Positions 17,675 to 27,685 of a stretch of 64,000 bases of DNA are shown in pieces. This DNA comes from Haploplasma modicum ATCC 29102 (GTDB lineage: Bacteria > Bacillota_I > Bacilli_A > Acholeplasmatales > Acholeplasmataceae). The stretch is from assembly GCF_000687835.1 (NCBI RefSeq), contig NZ_JHYB01000005.1, forward strand, positions 1 to 64,000, written 5' to 3'. The translations under genes and the position numbers were made by a program. Position 1 is the stretch's first letter. Every line of letters starts with the position of its first letter. The notes under the pieces are model-generated. The model did not search any database. It saw only the letters and a program-made list of their open reading frames with translations, and was not told the DNA's origin.

Positions 17675-18014
17675 TTTTTAGCCCCCTTTTTGCAATAAGC
17701 CCAACTACAATAAACGTTACTACAGTTGATACTACAAGAAGTACAATTATTTCAATTAAGTTTAATTTAATAATATCAAAATATTGCATAACTCCTACAC
17801 ATAGCGGAACAAATAAGATTGCCATGTTTTTTTGTAAGTAATTACTAACATCATCTAAATGTTTAACTTTAACAACTTTTAATACTAAAAAGACAAATAA
17901 TAATAAAAGTCCTATAATACTTGCTGGAAAAGAAAAGGGTAAAATACTACTAATTAATTCTCCTAAAAATGTAAATAATAAAATTATAAAAAACTGAAAT
18001 AAAATCTTCATCAA
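17667..18014 (-). CDS. lrgA: LrgA/CidA-family holin-like protein
   Basis: A 115-residue protein with four TM helices. The conserved ISSILPFSFPASIIGLLLLF resembles the family's P.P..iiGm..lf.. segment, and KHLDDVSNYLQKNMAILFVPLCVGVM matches the second half. It is the first gene of the lrgAB operon and overlaps lrgB. Proteins of this group are holin-like and act together with LrgB. Confidence 0.9.
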   Translation of the reverse strand: MMKILFQFFIILLFTFLGELISSILPFSFPASIIGLLLLFVFLVLKVVKVKHLDDVSNYLQKNMAILFVPLCVGVMQYFDIIKLNLIEIIVLLVVSTVVTFIVVGLIAKRGLKNE

Positions 18015-18083
18015 ATCACCAATCCTAACATATTATATTATACAATATATCTTTAACAAATATTTTCAATATATGAATAAAAT

Positions 18084-21000
18084 CTATACTACTTCACTTA
18101 GTTTATTATCAACAATTGAATAAACAAACATTAAGATTGGTAAATCAAATATTTTACTTAAATATTTCTTATAGTTTAATAACTGATCTCTATATTTTAC
18201 TGGATCATTATTCTTTAATTTATAATCAATAATATGAACTTCATCCTTATATAGGGCTACCATATCAATTATTCCTTTAACTGAAACATTTTTATCTATA
18301 TACTCATATTCATACTCGTGATATATTTTGGCATCACTTAATTTTTTACCGTTAAATAAGTTATTTTTAAAGTTTAAATAAAACTTATCATTAATATTTT
18401 CATACTCAAATGATTCATGCATTAGTATCCCTTGTTTTAAATTATGTTTTAGCCCATCATCAATTAACTCGTTAATAGTAATTGATGCTTTACTTGATTC
18501 AATTACTTGAGACTCAATTTCAAAATTAATCTCTTCTAATTTATCTAGTTCTAGGGGATAATATGTATTTTCTTCTTTTAACTTTAAGTAATACTCAGCA
18601 TTACTTAAAGATTTTCTATATCTTGTTATATTTAATGGATTAATGAAATCATATAATCCATTAGAATAGAGATAATCTGCAAATGAATTTAATTTGCTAT
18701 AATCATCTTTCGGCGTTAAGACTAAATATAGTGCTTTTTCTGCTCTAGTTAAAGCAACATACAATAATCTTAATTCTTCTTTTAAATTATCTTTAACTGT
18801 TTTCTTTATCTTACTGTTTTTAACTGAATCATTAATTTTTAAAGTTTTTATATCACTTGGACTCTTTAAATTTAAATTAAACTTAACTACATTATTATAA
18901 TTAAAGTTTCTAACTAAAGAACGATTAAACTCATTATTTAGTCCAACGACAAATAGTGTTTCATATTCTAAACCTTTAGACTGATGAATGTTTGTAATTT
19001 TAACACTATCTTCTTTGCTGTCTTGTAAAATACTAATCTCTAAATTTAAGTCATCATTGTATGCTAAATTATAGATATATTCAACAAAATCTAATCCTGT
19101 AATATTTAAGTCTGATAAGGTCTTACTAATATTGTATAAATACTCAATTTGGTATTCTTTTTCTTTAACTTTAGTGGTTTTACTAATTTTTTTATACATA
19201 TCAAAGATATGAACCATATCGTCTATTATTTCATAATTTGATTTGGTATATATTACTCTGTTTAGTAAAAGACATTTTTCATAAATTAAATCATCAATTT
19301 CTAATTTACTATTTAGTTTATTATCAAATACTTTTGTTAATGAATTAAATAAATTATAATCACTAAAGCCAAATAACTCACTTCTTGCAACTGAGAAGTA
19401 ATAAAATCTTTTTTCACTGTTTTCCTCGTCAATTAATGAACTTAATTTTAAGACGTTTGCCATTAGTTTTAAAAAATAAGTTTGTTTTAATTTTTGATCT
19501 ACCTGAATTTGTAGTGGAATATCTAAATATTTAAATACATTTTTAAAAGTCTCAAATGATTTTTTATTTCTCGCTAGAATAGCAACTTCTTTGTAACTAT
19601 TAATTGCCTTACTATCCAATAATTCCTTAATCTTTCTCCCCACAGAAAAAGCTTCTTCTATCATTTGATTATTACTTGTTCTTTTATCTTCGCTTGTATT
19701 TAATTCTTCTAAATATACATTAGCAAACCTATTTCCCAAAAACTTAGTAGATCTACTTTCCATATAATGATTATCTTTATAATCTATATCATATTTATCT
19801 TTATCATCTAATATTTCTTTAAATAGTTTATTGACAAAGTCAATTATGCTAGATGAACTTCGGTAGTTTGCTTTTAGGGGAATACTTTTAATTGTTTCTA
19901 ATTTATTTTTAAAAGTTTCTGGTTTGGCATTTCTAAATTTATATATACTTTGTTTAATGTCACCTACATATAAAACATTTATTTTATCATTGTCTTTTAT
20001 TAACATTTCAAGAAAATCTGATTGAACTTTTGATGTATCTTGATATTCATCAACAAACACATATAAAAACTTGTCCTTTTGACGTTTTAAAAGACCTTCA
20101 TTTTCATTTAATATTTGATTTAAGAAATTAGCAATATCATTAAATTCATATTTGTTAGTTAACTTTTTAAATTCATTTAACTTTTCTTCATATCTTACTA
20201 GAATATCTAAAATGATTTTCAATGTATTAAAAGTTTCTTCCTTAAATATTTCAACATCGTTTATTGTTACATCATTTTTATATAGTTCCTTAGGATATTT
20301 AATCAATTTTTCTATCATAGATCTTTGCTCACTACTTATATTTAAATCTTTCCATTTAATATTAGTTTTTTTAATTACAGGTCTTTCTATATCTTTACCA
20401 TTTAAATAGTCATAATAGTCTAAGTAAAAATCAACTAATTCCTGATTCTCTTCAATAAAAGATAAAGAGATATCAGCTAGTTCTTCACTAAGCATCAAAC
20501 TATCAAAATAGTTTGAATCATCAATTAAGGTATTAAGTTTTAAATCTTTTATTTTACCTAATTCACATAAGTTATTATAACTCGAAAGAAAGTCTCCCTT
20601 TAAAGAATCTTCACTTTGTTTATCTGTATATGTTCTAACAAAATTATATAAACTAGGATTTCTTTCTTCATTTAACATAATATCGGTAAATATTTCATCT
20701 AAGATATCTTTCTTTATTTGATTAAAAAAGATACCATCTAATAGTTCAATGTTAGAATCAAGTCCGATTAAGCTTGCATTTTGTTTAACAAAGTTATAGG
20801 CAAAAGCATCAAAGGTTGAAATGTTTGAACTATCAATTTTATTTGCCATATTTCCTAAGTTTGCCTTAATCAATTCTTTTTTAATACGTTCTTTCATCTC
20901 ATTAGCGGCTTTTTTAGTAAAAGTCAAAACTAAAAAATTATCTAAGCTTTTTCCCTCTGTTAAAAGGTTTACAACTTTTGTTACTAAAGTTTTTGTCTTA

Positions 21001-21116
21001 CCACTTCCAGCCCCTGCAGGAACAATTAATTCCTTTGAGCTATCTAGTACTACTAAGACTTGTTCATCATTAAGACCATACGTATTAATCAAATCATCTT
21101 TAGTTTTCTTCATCAT
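18084..21116 (-). CDS. addA: AddA-type helicase/nuclease subunit
   Basis: UvrD-like superfamily 1 helicase with a C-terminal RecB-type nuclease, about 1010 residues and shorter than the roughly 1200 common in Firmicutes. Walker A is PAGAGSGKTKTLV (residues 33-45 of the frame from 21116), Walker B lies in VFVDEYQDTS, later motifs are KSIYKFRNA and LLYVALTRAEKALYLV, and the nuclease motif is GIIDMV...EVHIIDYKLKN near the end. With AddB it should resect double-strand breaks for RecA loading. A GTG six bases upstream is open, but the ATG at 21116 sits better behind AGAAGGTG. It overlaps addB by 17 bases. Confidence 0.9.
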   Translation of the reverse strand: MMKKTKDDLINTYGLNDEQVLVVLDSSKELIVPAGAGSGKTKTLVTKVVNLLTEGKSLDNFLVLTFTKKAANEMKERIKKELIKANLGNMANKIDSSNISTFDAFAYNFVKQNASLIGLDSNIELLDGIFFNQIKKDILDEIFTDIMLNEERNPSLYNFVRTYTDKQSEDSLKGDFLSSYNNLCELGKIKDLKLNTLIDDSNYFDSLMLSEELADISLSFIEENQELVDFYLDYYDYLNGKDIERPVIKKTNIKWKDLNISSEQRSMIEKLIKYPKELYKNDVTINDVEIFKEETFNTLKIILDILVRYEEKLNEFKKLTNKYEFNDIANFLNQILNENEGLLKRQKDKFLYVFVDEYQDTSKVQSDFLEMLIKDNDKINVLYVGDIKQSIYKFRNAKPETFKNKLETIKSIPLKANYRSSSSIIDFVNKLFKEILDDKDKYDIDYKDNHYMESRSTKFLGNRFANVYLEELNTSEDKRTSNNQMIEEAFSVGRKIKELLDSKAINSYKEVAILARNKKSFETFKNVFKYLDIPLQIQVDQKLKQTYFLKLMANVLKLSSLIDEENSEKRFYYFSVARSELFGFSDYNLFNSLTKVFDNKLNSKLEIDDLIYEKCLLLNRVIYTKSNYEIIDDMVHIFDMYKKISKTTKVKEKEYQIEYLYNISKTLSDLNITGLDFVEYIYNLAYNDDLNLEISILQDSKEDSVKITNIHQSKGLEYETLFVVGLNNEFNRSLVRNFNYNNVVKFNLNLKSPSDIKTLKINDSVKNSKIKKTVKDNLKEELRLLYVALTRAEKALYLVLTPKDDYSKLNSFADYLYSNGLYDFINPLNITRYRKSLSNAEYYLKLKEENTYYPLELDKLEEINFEIESQVIESSKASITINELIDDGLKHNLKQGILMHESFEYENINDKFYLNFKNNLFNGKKLSDAKIYHEYEYEYIDKNVSVKGIIDMVALYKDEVHIIDYKLKNNDPVKYRDQLLNYKKYLSKIFDLPILMFVYSIVDNKLSEVV

Positions 21117-23529
21117 TTTCACCTTCTTCTTGATTACTATTAAAAAACGCTAAGGCTTCATAAATGCTGTAGTATGATTCGTTGCGGCCTTTTTTATCAA
21201 CTAAATCTTTTCTAATTTCAATTTTAAAGTTAAAGTTTTTTATTTCCTCTAGAACCTTATTTAAAAGTTTTTCAACATCTAAAAATAGTTTTTTTAATTC
21301 TTCTTCATTTATAATTCTGGTCTCCCCTTTAATATAATAATCTAGATTTAAATCAGTAGTAGATAGTGCATTTAGTTTTGTCGAATTATAGGAAAAATAT
21401 GCTAGATCCTTCATTTTTAATTTTTCGTATTTAATGCTATAAAAATATGCGTAAAAAATTAATTGAAGTAAATCTAAATTTTTAAGCACGACTTCCTCAT
21501 TAGTATCTTTTAATAAGAGATTAATTGTTTCAATTATTTTATCCTTGTGAAATGGTTCTTTTGCACTTGATTTATAATCAATGATTGAAAAAGTATTATT
21601 CTCATATATTTTAACTAAATCTGATTGACCAATAAATTTTTCAAGTTCTACCTTTTCTTCAATTATTAATTCTTTACTAGGTATATCTTTTTCTAAATTA
21701 ACAACTACTTCTAAGGCAGCTACAATTGTATCTTGTTGTTTTTTTGTATAAAACATTGTTTTTATATACATAATATCTTTTTTTGATAAATCTTTATAGC
21801 TAATATCTTTTAGCATATTTGTATACTCTAACATCTTCTTAAAATAAATATTAAAATAATCGTTAAAGTATTTATTGTAATTGAAATTTGAAATATCAAC
21901 ATTTAAAATATAATTAATAATTTCATTGTTAATATCTATATCATCATGATAATTTTTAATTTTTCCAGTTTTACTTCTATCTACTTTAGTTTCATAAAAT
22001 ATAATCATTAAGGTCTCTACTAAACTATGGAAAAAATTACCCATTAAGGTACTAATACTTTCATTAAATATTTGAAGTCTTAAAATATTTTCAAGATAAT
22101 AAACAAATGGAATATTAAAATATTTTGTCACTTGAGAAGGACTTATTTTAGTTTTTATATCTTTCGTATAATTAATTAAAGAGTCTTTTTCTTTTTTTGT
22201 TAAATTAAAATCTGACTTGAAAGTTGATTGTAATATATCACCTGTATTTTTACTATAGTAAAGCTTGTAAAAACTAGGTGCATAACCAAAGTTAAGTTCT
22301 ATTTCGCTAGGCTCATTAGTACTTTTTATAAATTCACTTGATATATCACTTGGTGTATATGATAAGTAATTATCACTTAAAGAAAAAGAGATGTATTTAA
22401 CGGTAGAGAATTTTATTACTTCTTTTAAAAAATTATTGGCTGCAATATTTAAGTCTGAACTAGTTGGATAATTAATTAATTCTTTATCATTATCAGATAA
22501 GTAGTCATTATCTTTACTTAGCTTGGGAAAAGACTCATATACCGTATTTAAGATAAAGATATGATTAGATTCATCAAGTCCTAGTATTTCTTCATTAGAT
22601 ATTACATTAACGGCATTACTGTAAACCTTAGATTTAACTTTTAAGTTTTTAAGATCTTCTTTAATTACTTTTAAAATATTAGACGTCTTATAATTTTTTG
22701 TTGGATACTTATTAAATAGACTAATTAACTTATTAATATTTGTTTCAAAGTCTATTTTATCTTTCAAAATTTCTTTTTGATATAATTCATTACGATACGC
22801 TTCATCTTTTAATATTTGAATGATTAATTCATATTCTTTACTCATAATATCTTTAATATAAGGAATATCATTTAAATATACTTGGTTATCGTAATTAACA
22901 TTAATATTGTAAAATAACTTAAATTTATTTATTAAATTAAAATAAGTATTGTCAATATTTGAAATATAAATTTTATTAATATCAATATTTTTGTGTAATA
23001 GTTTAGCTATTTCTTCAAACAGATAAAATACTTCATCTTCTTTTGTATTAAACTTTAATGTTAATACATCTTCTTTTATCTTTTCAATATTTATATAGTT
23101 AACCTTTAGTTTGTAGTAATCAATAAATGGTTTTAATAATACGTCATTACCTAAAATATTAAAAGTATATTTTTTAATATTATCTTTAAAAAACTTATTT
23201 TCTAAAATGTATTTTTTATTAAAATCTAAAAATTTATTTAGATCATCATTTTTTTTATCTAGATTATATTTTGAAAATCTTATCTTTTCGTTAATAACTG
23301 AAAGTGGCAAATTATTTTCTTCTAAATTAAATAAATAAATTTCGTCAAGAACATCAAAAGATAAAAGATTTATTAACTCACTATAAGTGATTATCTTAAA
23401 ATCTACTAATACTTTATTAGTAAGTTCATAATTACTTTTAGATCTTATCACATTAGATTTTATTTTATCTGGAATGACAAAATAATTATTGTTATAATTT
23501 ATTTTTTTGAATATTTCATTTAATTTCAA
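21100..23529 (-). CDS. addB: AddB-like nuclease subunit, reduced, without cysteines
   Basis: An 809-residue partner of AddA, identified by position, by the C-terminal RecB-like nuclease (GNFFHSLVE with H501; EEKVELEKFIGQSDLV; IIDYKSS with D651 and K653) and by SPSQVTKYFNIPF (463-475), the counterpart of the usual SPSxLexYxxCPF. It is far below the roughly 1150 residues of Bacillus AddB. The N-terminus lacks the GxSGSGKT loop, and there is not one cysteine: I473 stands at the first Fe-S ligand, and SYYSIYEALAFF (785-796) replaces the CxxC...C cluster. The nuclease residues are intact. It may resemble RexB-type subunits more than classical AddB. Confidence 0.8.
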   Translation of the reverse strand: MKLNEIFKKINYNNNYFVIPDKIKSNVIRSKSNYELTNKVLVDFKIITYSELINLLSFDVLDEIYLFNLEENNLPLSVINEKIRFSKYNLDKKNDDLNKFLDFNKKYILENKFFKDNIKKYTFNILGNDVLLKPFIDYYKLKVNYINIEKIKEDVLTLKFNTKEDEVFYLFEEIAKLLHKNIDINKIYISNIDNTYFNLINKFKLFYNINVNYDNQVYLNDIPYIKDIMSKEYELIIQILKDEAYRNELYQKEILKDKIDFETNINKLISLFNKYPTKNYKTSNILKVIKEDLKNLKVKSKVYSNAVNVISNEEILGLDESNHIFILNTVYESFPKLSKDNDYLSDNDKELINYPTSSDLNIAANNFLKEVIKFSTVKYISFSLSDNYLSYTPSDISSEFIKSTNEPSEIELNFGYAPSFYKLYYSKNTGDILQSTFKSDFNLTKKEKDSLINYTKDIKTKISPSQVTKYFNIPFVYYLENILRLQIFNESISTLMGNFFHSLVETLMIIFYETKVDRSKTGKIKNYHDDIDINNEIINYILNVDISNFNYNKYFNDYFNIYFKKMLEYTNMLKDISYKDLSKKDIMYIKTMFYTKKQQDTIVAALEVVVNLEKDIPSKELIIEEKVELEKFIGQSDLVKIYENNTFSIIDYKSSAKEPFHKDKIIETINLLLKDTNEEVVLKNLDLLQLIFYAYFYSIKYEKLKMKDLAYFSYNSTKLNALSTTDLNLDYYIKGETRIINEEELKKLFLDVEKLLNKVLEEIKNFNFKIEIRKDLVDKKGRNESYYSIYEALAFFNSNQEEGENDEEN

Positions 23530-23655
23530 GTAAAAACACCACCCATTTTATATTAGTTTTATTATACTATAAACTAGCTAATAAATGAAGAACGCTCTTT
23601 TTAAACAAAATGATTATTTCATAAATCATTTTATTTAATTAGTATAGTCATATCA

Positions 23656-23697
23656 TAAAAAAAATAATACTCTACCCTTTAAAAGGATAGAGTATTT
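23656..23697 (-). terminator. Terminator of the FAD oxidase gene
   Basis: A long 16-bp stem (AATACTCTACCCTTTT with AAAAGGATAGAGTATT, one mismatch) is followed on the minus strand by a T run. It starts four bases past the stop of the FAD-linked oxidase. Confidence 0.9.
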
Positions 23698-23700
23698 TTA

Positions 23701-25053
23701 CTATATTACTTTATTTGGATTTAATAATCCTTTAGGATCTAATGCTTTTTTAATACTTCTCATAATTTCTACTTTTACTTTGTCGGTATGTTTTAAGAAA
23801 TAGTCTCTCTTAATGTAACCTATTCCGTGTTCAGCTGAAATTAAACCTCCAAGTTCATATACTTTGGTATATAAGTCATCTAAAATATTTTTTCTAACTA
23901 AATTCCATTGCTCATCTGTTTTATTTTCTTGTAGAAGGAGTGTATGGATATTCCCATCACCAGCATGTCCAAAATTTAAAATGGTTGTATGATATTTTTT
24001 CTCCAACTCTTTAGTATAGGAAATCATTTCTGCAAAATGATGAATTGGAACTACTTCATCAAGCATTTCATATTTTGTAAGACTCATTAAAGCATATAAG
24101 ATATTATCTCTCAGTTGCCATGCTGTTTTAGCTTGATCCTTATTTAGTAAAATAATTTCTTTGGCATGAACTTTATATTTATTCATTATTTCTTCTAAAA
24201 TTAAATCAATTGCCTTCTCATCCATCCCATCAAATGTAGATAGTACATATGAATGTCCCATCTGACTTGGAAATTTAGTGTTTAAGTACTTTTCACTATA
24301 CTCAATTGTTTCTTTATCAAATAATTCTAAAGCAGTTGGAAGATATCCACTATTTAATATTTTAGTAACTGTTAAAGCAGCTTGAGTTGTTTTATCGAAA
24401 GCTAAGATTAATGATTTATTATACTTAGGTCTTGGAATTATTCTTAACTTAATTTTAGTAACAATACCAAGAGTTCCTTCTGAACCAATAAATAAATCTT
24501 TTAAATCATAACCACTTGCATCTTTAACTGTCAGACCACCAATAACTGTTTTTCTACCATCAGGAAGTACTATTTCAAGTTCTTTAACATAGTTTCTTGT
24601 TGTTCCATATTTGATTGCTCGCATGCCTCCTGCATTAGTTGATACATTCCCACCAATACTTGAATCCTTTGAGCCTGGATCTGGTGGATAGAAAAAGTTT
24701 GTATCTTCTAAGAGATTTTGAATTGTGCCAAGCTTAACACCCGGCTCTACAGTTATAGTCATCGTGTCTAAATTAACATCTAATATGTTATCCATTAAAC
24801 TCATATCAATAATAACTACACCATCTAACACATTAAACTGACCACCAACTGCACCTGTACCAGATGCTTGGGGAATAAATTTTATGTTATTATCGTAACA
24901 ATATTTAACTATTTTACTAATTTCATCAGTGTTTATTGGTAAAAAAACTGCCTTTATATTTGTATTTACATTCATGTAATAACTAAAAGTATATTTTTCT
25001 GGAATACTCCCTGATAAAAAAATTCTTGCATTATCTAATATTAAATCTTTCAT
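23701..25053 (-). CDS. FAD-linked oxidase, GlcD/D-lactate dehydrogenase family
   Basis: A 450-residue flavoenzyme of the VAO/PCMH superfamily. The N-terminal FAD domain shows PQASGTGAVGGQF and DSSIGGNVSTNAGG; the C-terminal cap shows HAGDGNIH (metal and substrate histidines) and SAEHGIGYIKRDYF. Homologues oxidise glycolate, D-lactate or D-2-hydroxyglutarate. There are no GlcE/GlcF-type Fe-S partners nearby, so it may work alone, possibly with an electron-transfer flavoprotein elsewhere. It is a single-gene unit. The substrate cannot be decided from sequence; L-lactate dehydrogenase at about 31 kb makes a lactate link plausible but unproven. Confidence 0.88.
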   Translation of the reverse strand: MKDLILDNARIFLSGSIPEKYTFSYYMNVNTNIKAVFLPINTDEISKIVKYCYDNNIKFIPQASGTGAVGGQFNVLDGVVIIDMSLMDNILDVNLDTMTITVEPGVKLGTIQNLLEDTNFFYPPDPGSKDSSIGGNVSTNAGGMRAIKYGTTRNYVKELEIVLPDGRKTVIGGLTVKDASGYDLKDLFIGSEGTLGIVTKIKLRIIPRPKYNKSLILAFDKTTQAALTVTKILNSGYLPTALELFDKETIEYSEKYLNTKFPSQMGHSYVLSTFDGMDEKAIDLILEEIMNKYKVHAKEIILLNKDQAKTAWQLRDNILYALMSLTKYEMLDEVVPIHHFAEMISYTKELEKKYHTTILNFGHAGDGNIHTLLLQENKTDEQWNLVRKNILDDLYTKVYELGGLISAEHGIGYIKRDYFLKHTDKVKVEIMRSIKKALDPKGLLNPNKVI

Positions 25054-25164
25054 TTAAAGCCCCCTTTAATTTTAAACAATTATATATAAAAAGTGTTTAC
25101 ATTTCAAAGGAATAGACTTTCAGTGAAAAAAATATCCAAACAGTGATTATAATTCGAAAGTCAT

Positions 25165-25202
25165 GAAAAAAACAGATAGATTTTTTACTTTCTATCTGTT
25201 TG
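25165..25202 (-). terminator. Terminator of the ybaK-like gene
   Basis: A perfect 10-bp stem (AACAGATAGA, 25171-25180; TCTATCTGTT, 25191-25200) is followed on the minus strand by a T run, just past the stop at 25217. Confidence 0.85.
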
Positions 25203-25216
25203 AATTTATTAAATAT

Positions 25217-25681
25217 TTATACTTTGATCTCTGAAACTATAAATTCAAATATGTTTATTACCTCTTTAAAGTCTAGTTCAATTTGTAGTCCTACTTTTCC
25301 AGCACTAACCATAATTGTTTTAAAATTATTAAATGAACTATCAATAATTGTCTTAAACTGTTTTTTCATTCCAAAGGGACTACATCCACCATGAACATAA
25401 CCAGTTAAGCCAAGCAGTTCTTTTTGTGGAATTAAATCAATCTTTTTCTCATCTAAGGTTGTAGCAACCTTCTTTAAATCTAGTTCACTTGATACAGGTA
25501 TTATACAAACGTAATATTGTTTTGATTTTCCCTGTAAAACCAGAGTTTTAAAAACTTGATCTGGATTCTCATTTAAAATACTTGCTATCTTAGTTCCCTT
25601 AACAATTTTTGTTTCTGTATAGTCTCTAAGTACATATTTAATGTTTTTAGTATCAAGAATCCTCATTGCATTTGTTTTCAT
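25217..25681 (-). CDS. ybaK: Cys-tRNA(Pro) deacylase, YbaK/EbsC family
   Basis: A 154-residue trans-editing protein that hydrolyses mischarged Cys-tRNA-Pro. Signatures are KGTKIASILNENPDQVFKTLVLQGK, with the conserved K in VFKTLVL, YVCIIPVSSELDLKKVA and GYVHGGCSPFGMKK, the characteristic G..GG.sP.G..k loop. Length is normal. It probably shares an operon with the methyltransferase upstream, with a 33-base gap and no terminator between them. Its own terminator is at 25165-25202. Confidence 0.92.
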   Translation of the reverse strand: MKTNAMRILDTKNIKYVLRDYTETKIVKGTKIASILNENPDQVFKTLVLQGKSKQYYVCIIPVSSELDLKKVATTLDEKKIDLIPQKELLGLTGYVHGGCSPFGMKKQFKTIIDSSFNNFKTIMVSAGKVGLQIELDFKEVINIFEFIVSEIKV

Positions 25682-25714
25682 TTGCTCACCTTCTATTGCT
25701 ATAAAAATTAGAAA

Positions 25715-27043
25715 TTATTTTTTTAAAGTAAGTACTGTAATACTTTCGATATGACTAGTTTGTGGGAACATATCAAGTGGTGTAATTGATTTAATATCAT
25801 AACTAATACTTAATTCTTTTAAATCATCTGTTAAAGTTCTAGGATCACATGAAACATAAATTATTTTTTTAGGAAGTTTTGTTAATATATATTTTCTCAA
25901 ATAAAATCCTAAACCAATTCTTGGTGGATCAAAGACCATAATATCAAATTCTTCTTTAATTGCATTATTCATTTTTGTTATATCGCCTTGTTTAGGGATT
26001 ACATTAGTAATATTATTGATTTTAAGTGATTCTTGCATATCTCTAACTGCATCTTTTATTTCTTCCACAGCAATAACTTTTTTTACGTGTGGTGCGATAT
26101 GACTTGCGATAGTACCAACCCCACTATATGCATCTAACACAACATCTTCTTTATTAAACTCTGCAAGAGTTACTACTAAATCATATAGCTTAATTGCTTG
26201 TTTAGTATTTAGTTGAAAAAATGAAAATGGTGTAACTAAGAAAGTATTATTATTTATTTTCATATTTAAGTATTTGTCTCCAAATAATAAAAACATACTT
26301 CCTTTATAAATATCTCTATTATCCTTATAGTCTTTAACATAGTTTTGATAAATGCTATTTATCTTAGGATTTATTTTATTTATGGCTTTTGCTAGTTTAT
26401 CTAATTTAACATTTTTGTTTGTAATAAACACTAATTGAATTTCACCAATCTCATTTGTTCTAAGTGATAAACTATAAACTAATCCTTTATTAGTTTCAGG
26501 ATTAATTGCATAAACGTGATGCAAATCCATTTGTTCTAAAACTAATTTTAATGCATTTCCTAAGTTTTCATCCTCGATAATAAAATTGCTGATTGGCATA
26601 AACTTATTAGTACCTCTAACATACATCCCTGCTACATTTTTATCATCAATTCTTCTAACCGGTAAATCAGTTTTATTTCTATAGTTAAAAATGTTATCTG
26701 ATGGAACTGTTTTATTTAATACTGTATTTTTTGTTTCTTTTCTAAGTTTTGTAGATAGTAAAAAATTAATAGTATTTCTCTTATATCTAAGACTTTCGTC
26801 ATAAGAAATATGCATTAAATTCGTTCCACCACATTTTACATATGTCTCATCTTTTACTTCAATACGATGAATTGACGGAGTTATTACTTCTTTTAAAATA
26901 CCTTCATAGGAACCTCTTTTATTTAATATTAAATCAGCTTCTACAACCTCATCTAAATAAGCATTATATATGAAGACTGGTTTATCTTCATAATATGCAA
27001 TTCCTTCACCATCATGGCCTACTCTTTTTATTTCAAATCTCAT
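25715..27043 (-). CDS. 23S rRNA (uracil-C5)-methyltransferase, RlmD/RlmCD type
   Basis: A 442-residue RumA-family enzyme that methylates uracils of 23S rRNA (U747 and/or U1939). It has an N-terminal TRAM-like domain (residues 1-55), the central domain, SAM-binding VVLDAYSGVGTIA and the catalytic YVSCDPRTLTDDL, where the cysteine is the nucleophile. I start at 27043 because AAAAGGAAATG sits just ahead; the frame is open 15 codons further. The usual Fe-S signature CGGC is CGGTNLMH here, so the cluster ligands are incomplete. Which uracil it modifies cannot be told from sequence. Confidence 0.9.
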   Translation of the reverse strand: MRFEIKRVGHDGEGIAYYEDKPVFIYNAYLDEVVEADLILNKRGSYEGILKEVITPSIHRIEVKDETYVKCGGTNLMHISYDESLRYKRNTINFLLSTKLRKETKNTVLNKTVPSDNIFNYRNKTDLPVRRIDDKNVAGMYVRGTNKFMPISNFIIEDENLGNALKLVLEQMDLHHVYAINPETNKGLVYSLSLRTNEIGEIQLVFITNKNVKLDKLAKAINKINPKINSIYQNYVKDYKDNRDIYKGSMFLLFGDKYLNMKINNNTFLVTPFSFFQLNTKQAIKLYDLVVTLAEFNKEDVVLDAYSGVGTIASHIAPHVKKVIAVEEIKDAVRDMQESLKINNITNVIPKQGDITKMNNAIKEEFDIMVFDPPRIGLGFYLRKYILTKLPKKIIYVSCDPRTLTDDLKELSISYDIKSITPLDMFPQTSHIESITVLTLKK

Positions 27044-27166
27044 TTTATCATTTCCTTTTTTAATCATTAATATTATATCACGTAACAAATAATCTATAAT
27101 GATTAATTATACTTATTTAAAAACATTAAAAAAACCTAACTCTTTAATAGACTTAGATTTTAAAAC

Positions 27167-27595
27167 TTACTCAATAACTATTTTAACAGTATCGCCTTTC
27201 GCACTATCTATATTTATATCTCACCAATTATTCCAGAACTAGATAGTTCTATTATTTCATCGATATCGATATTAAATCCGTCAATATGAGAACTAAAATT
27301 TTTATTTTTTAAAACTTTACTTTTGAATTTATTTTTTTAAATTCTTTATCTTGCCCTTTTTTTAAAAATAGTTTAAATATAAATACTGGAAGTGGTAGTA
27401 AAAATATAATACTTAAAAAAGTATTTATCGCTTTAGATTCATAACTTGTTATTTTAGTTTTAAAAAATGTGCTCTTCTTTTTACTTTCTTATAGATAGTT
27501 TATAAGCTTTTCTAGGGCTTATATTTCCTAACTCTAAACTTTCCAAGATTTCAGTATTACTATACGCTTTCTTAATTGATAGTTTGAGTATATTC
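27167..27595 (-). pseudogene. Decayed SHOCT-like/DUF4097-type gene
   Basis: On the minus strand, fragments in shifting frames keep family-like order: NTEILESLELGNISPRKAYKL (27595-27500), then a hydrophobic helix FLSIIFLLPLPVFIFKLF, then IDGFNIDIDEIIELSSSGI and finally INIDSAKGDTVKIVIE with a stop at 27167-27169. This resembles proteins with an N-terminal ILeLLEeGkIs.eeA helix pair and a C-terminal VDI.S.DGD.VkI.vE tail. At least two frameshifts and stops interrupt it and there is no start codon, so it is inactive. It fills most of the 600-base gap between the methyltransferase and pepF. Confidence 0.65.
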
Positions 27596-27636
27596 TTAAA
27601 ATATCATTTATCAATAATAATATTATGTAAAAATCA

Positions 27637-27682
27637 TAAAAAAACTAGTGCTATTGATATTTTATCTAATAGCCTAGTTTTT
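27637..27682 (-). terminator. Terminator of pepF
   Basis: The stem AAACTAG-GCTATT with AATAG-CACTAGTTT is imperfect but long, and a T run follows on the minus strand. It lies directly after the pepF stop. Confidence 0.8.
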
Positions 27683-27685
27683 ATA

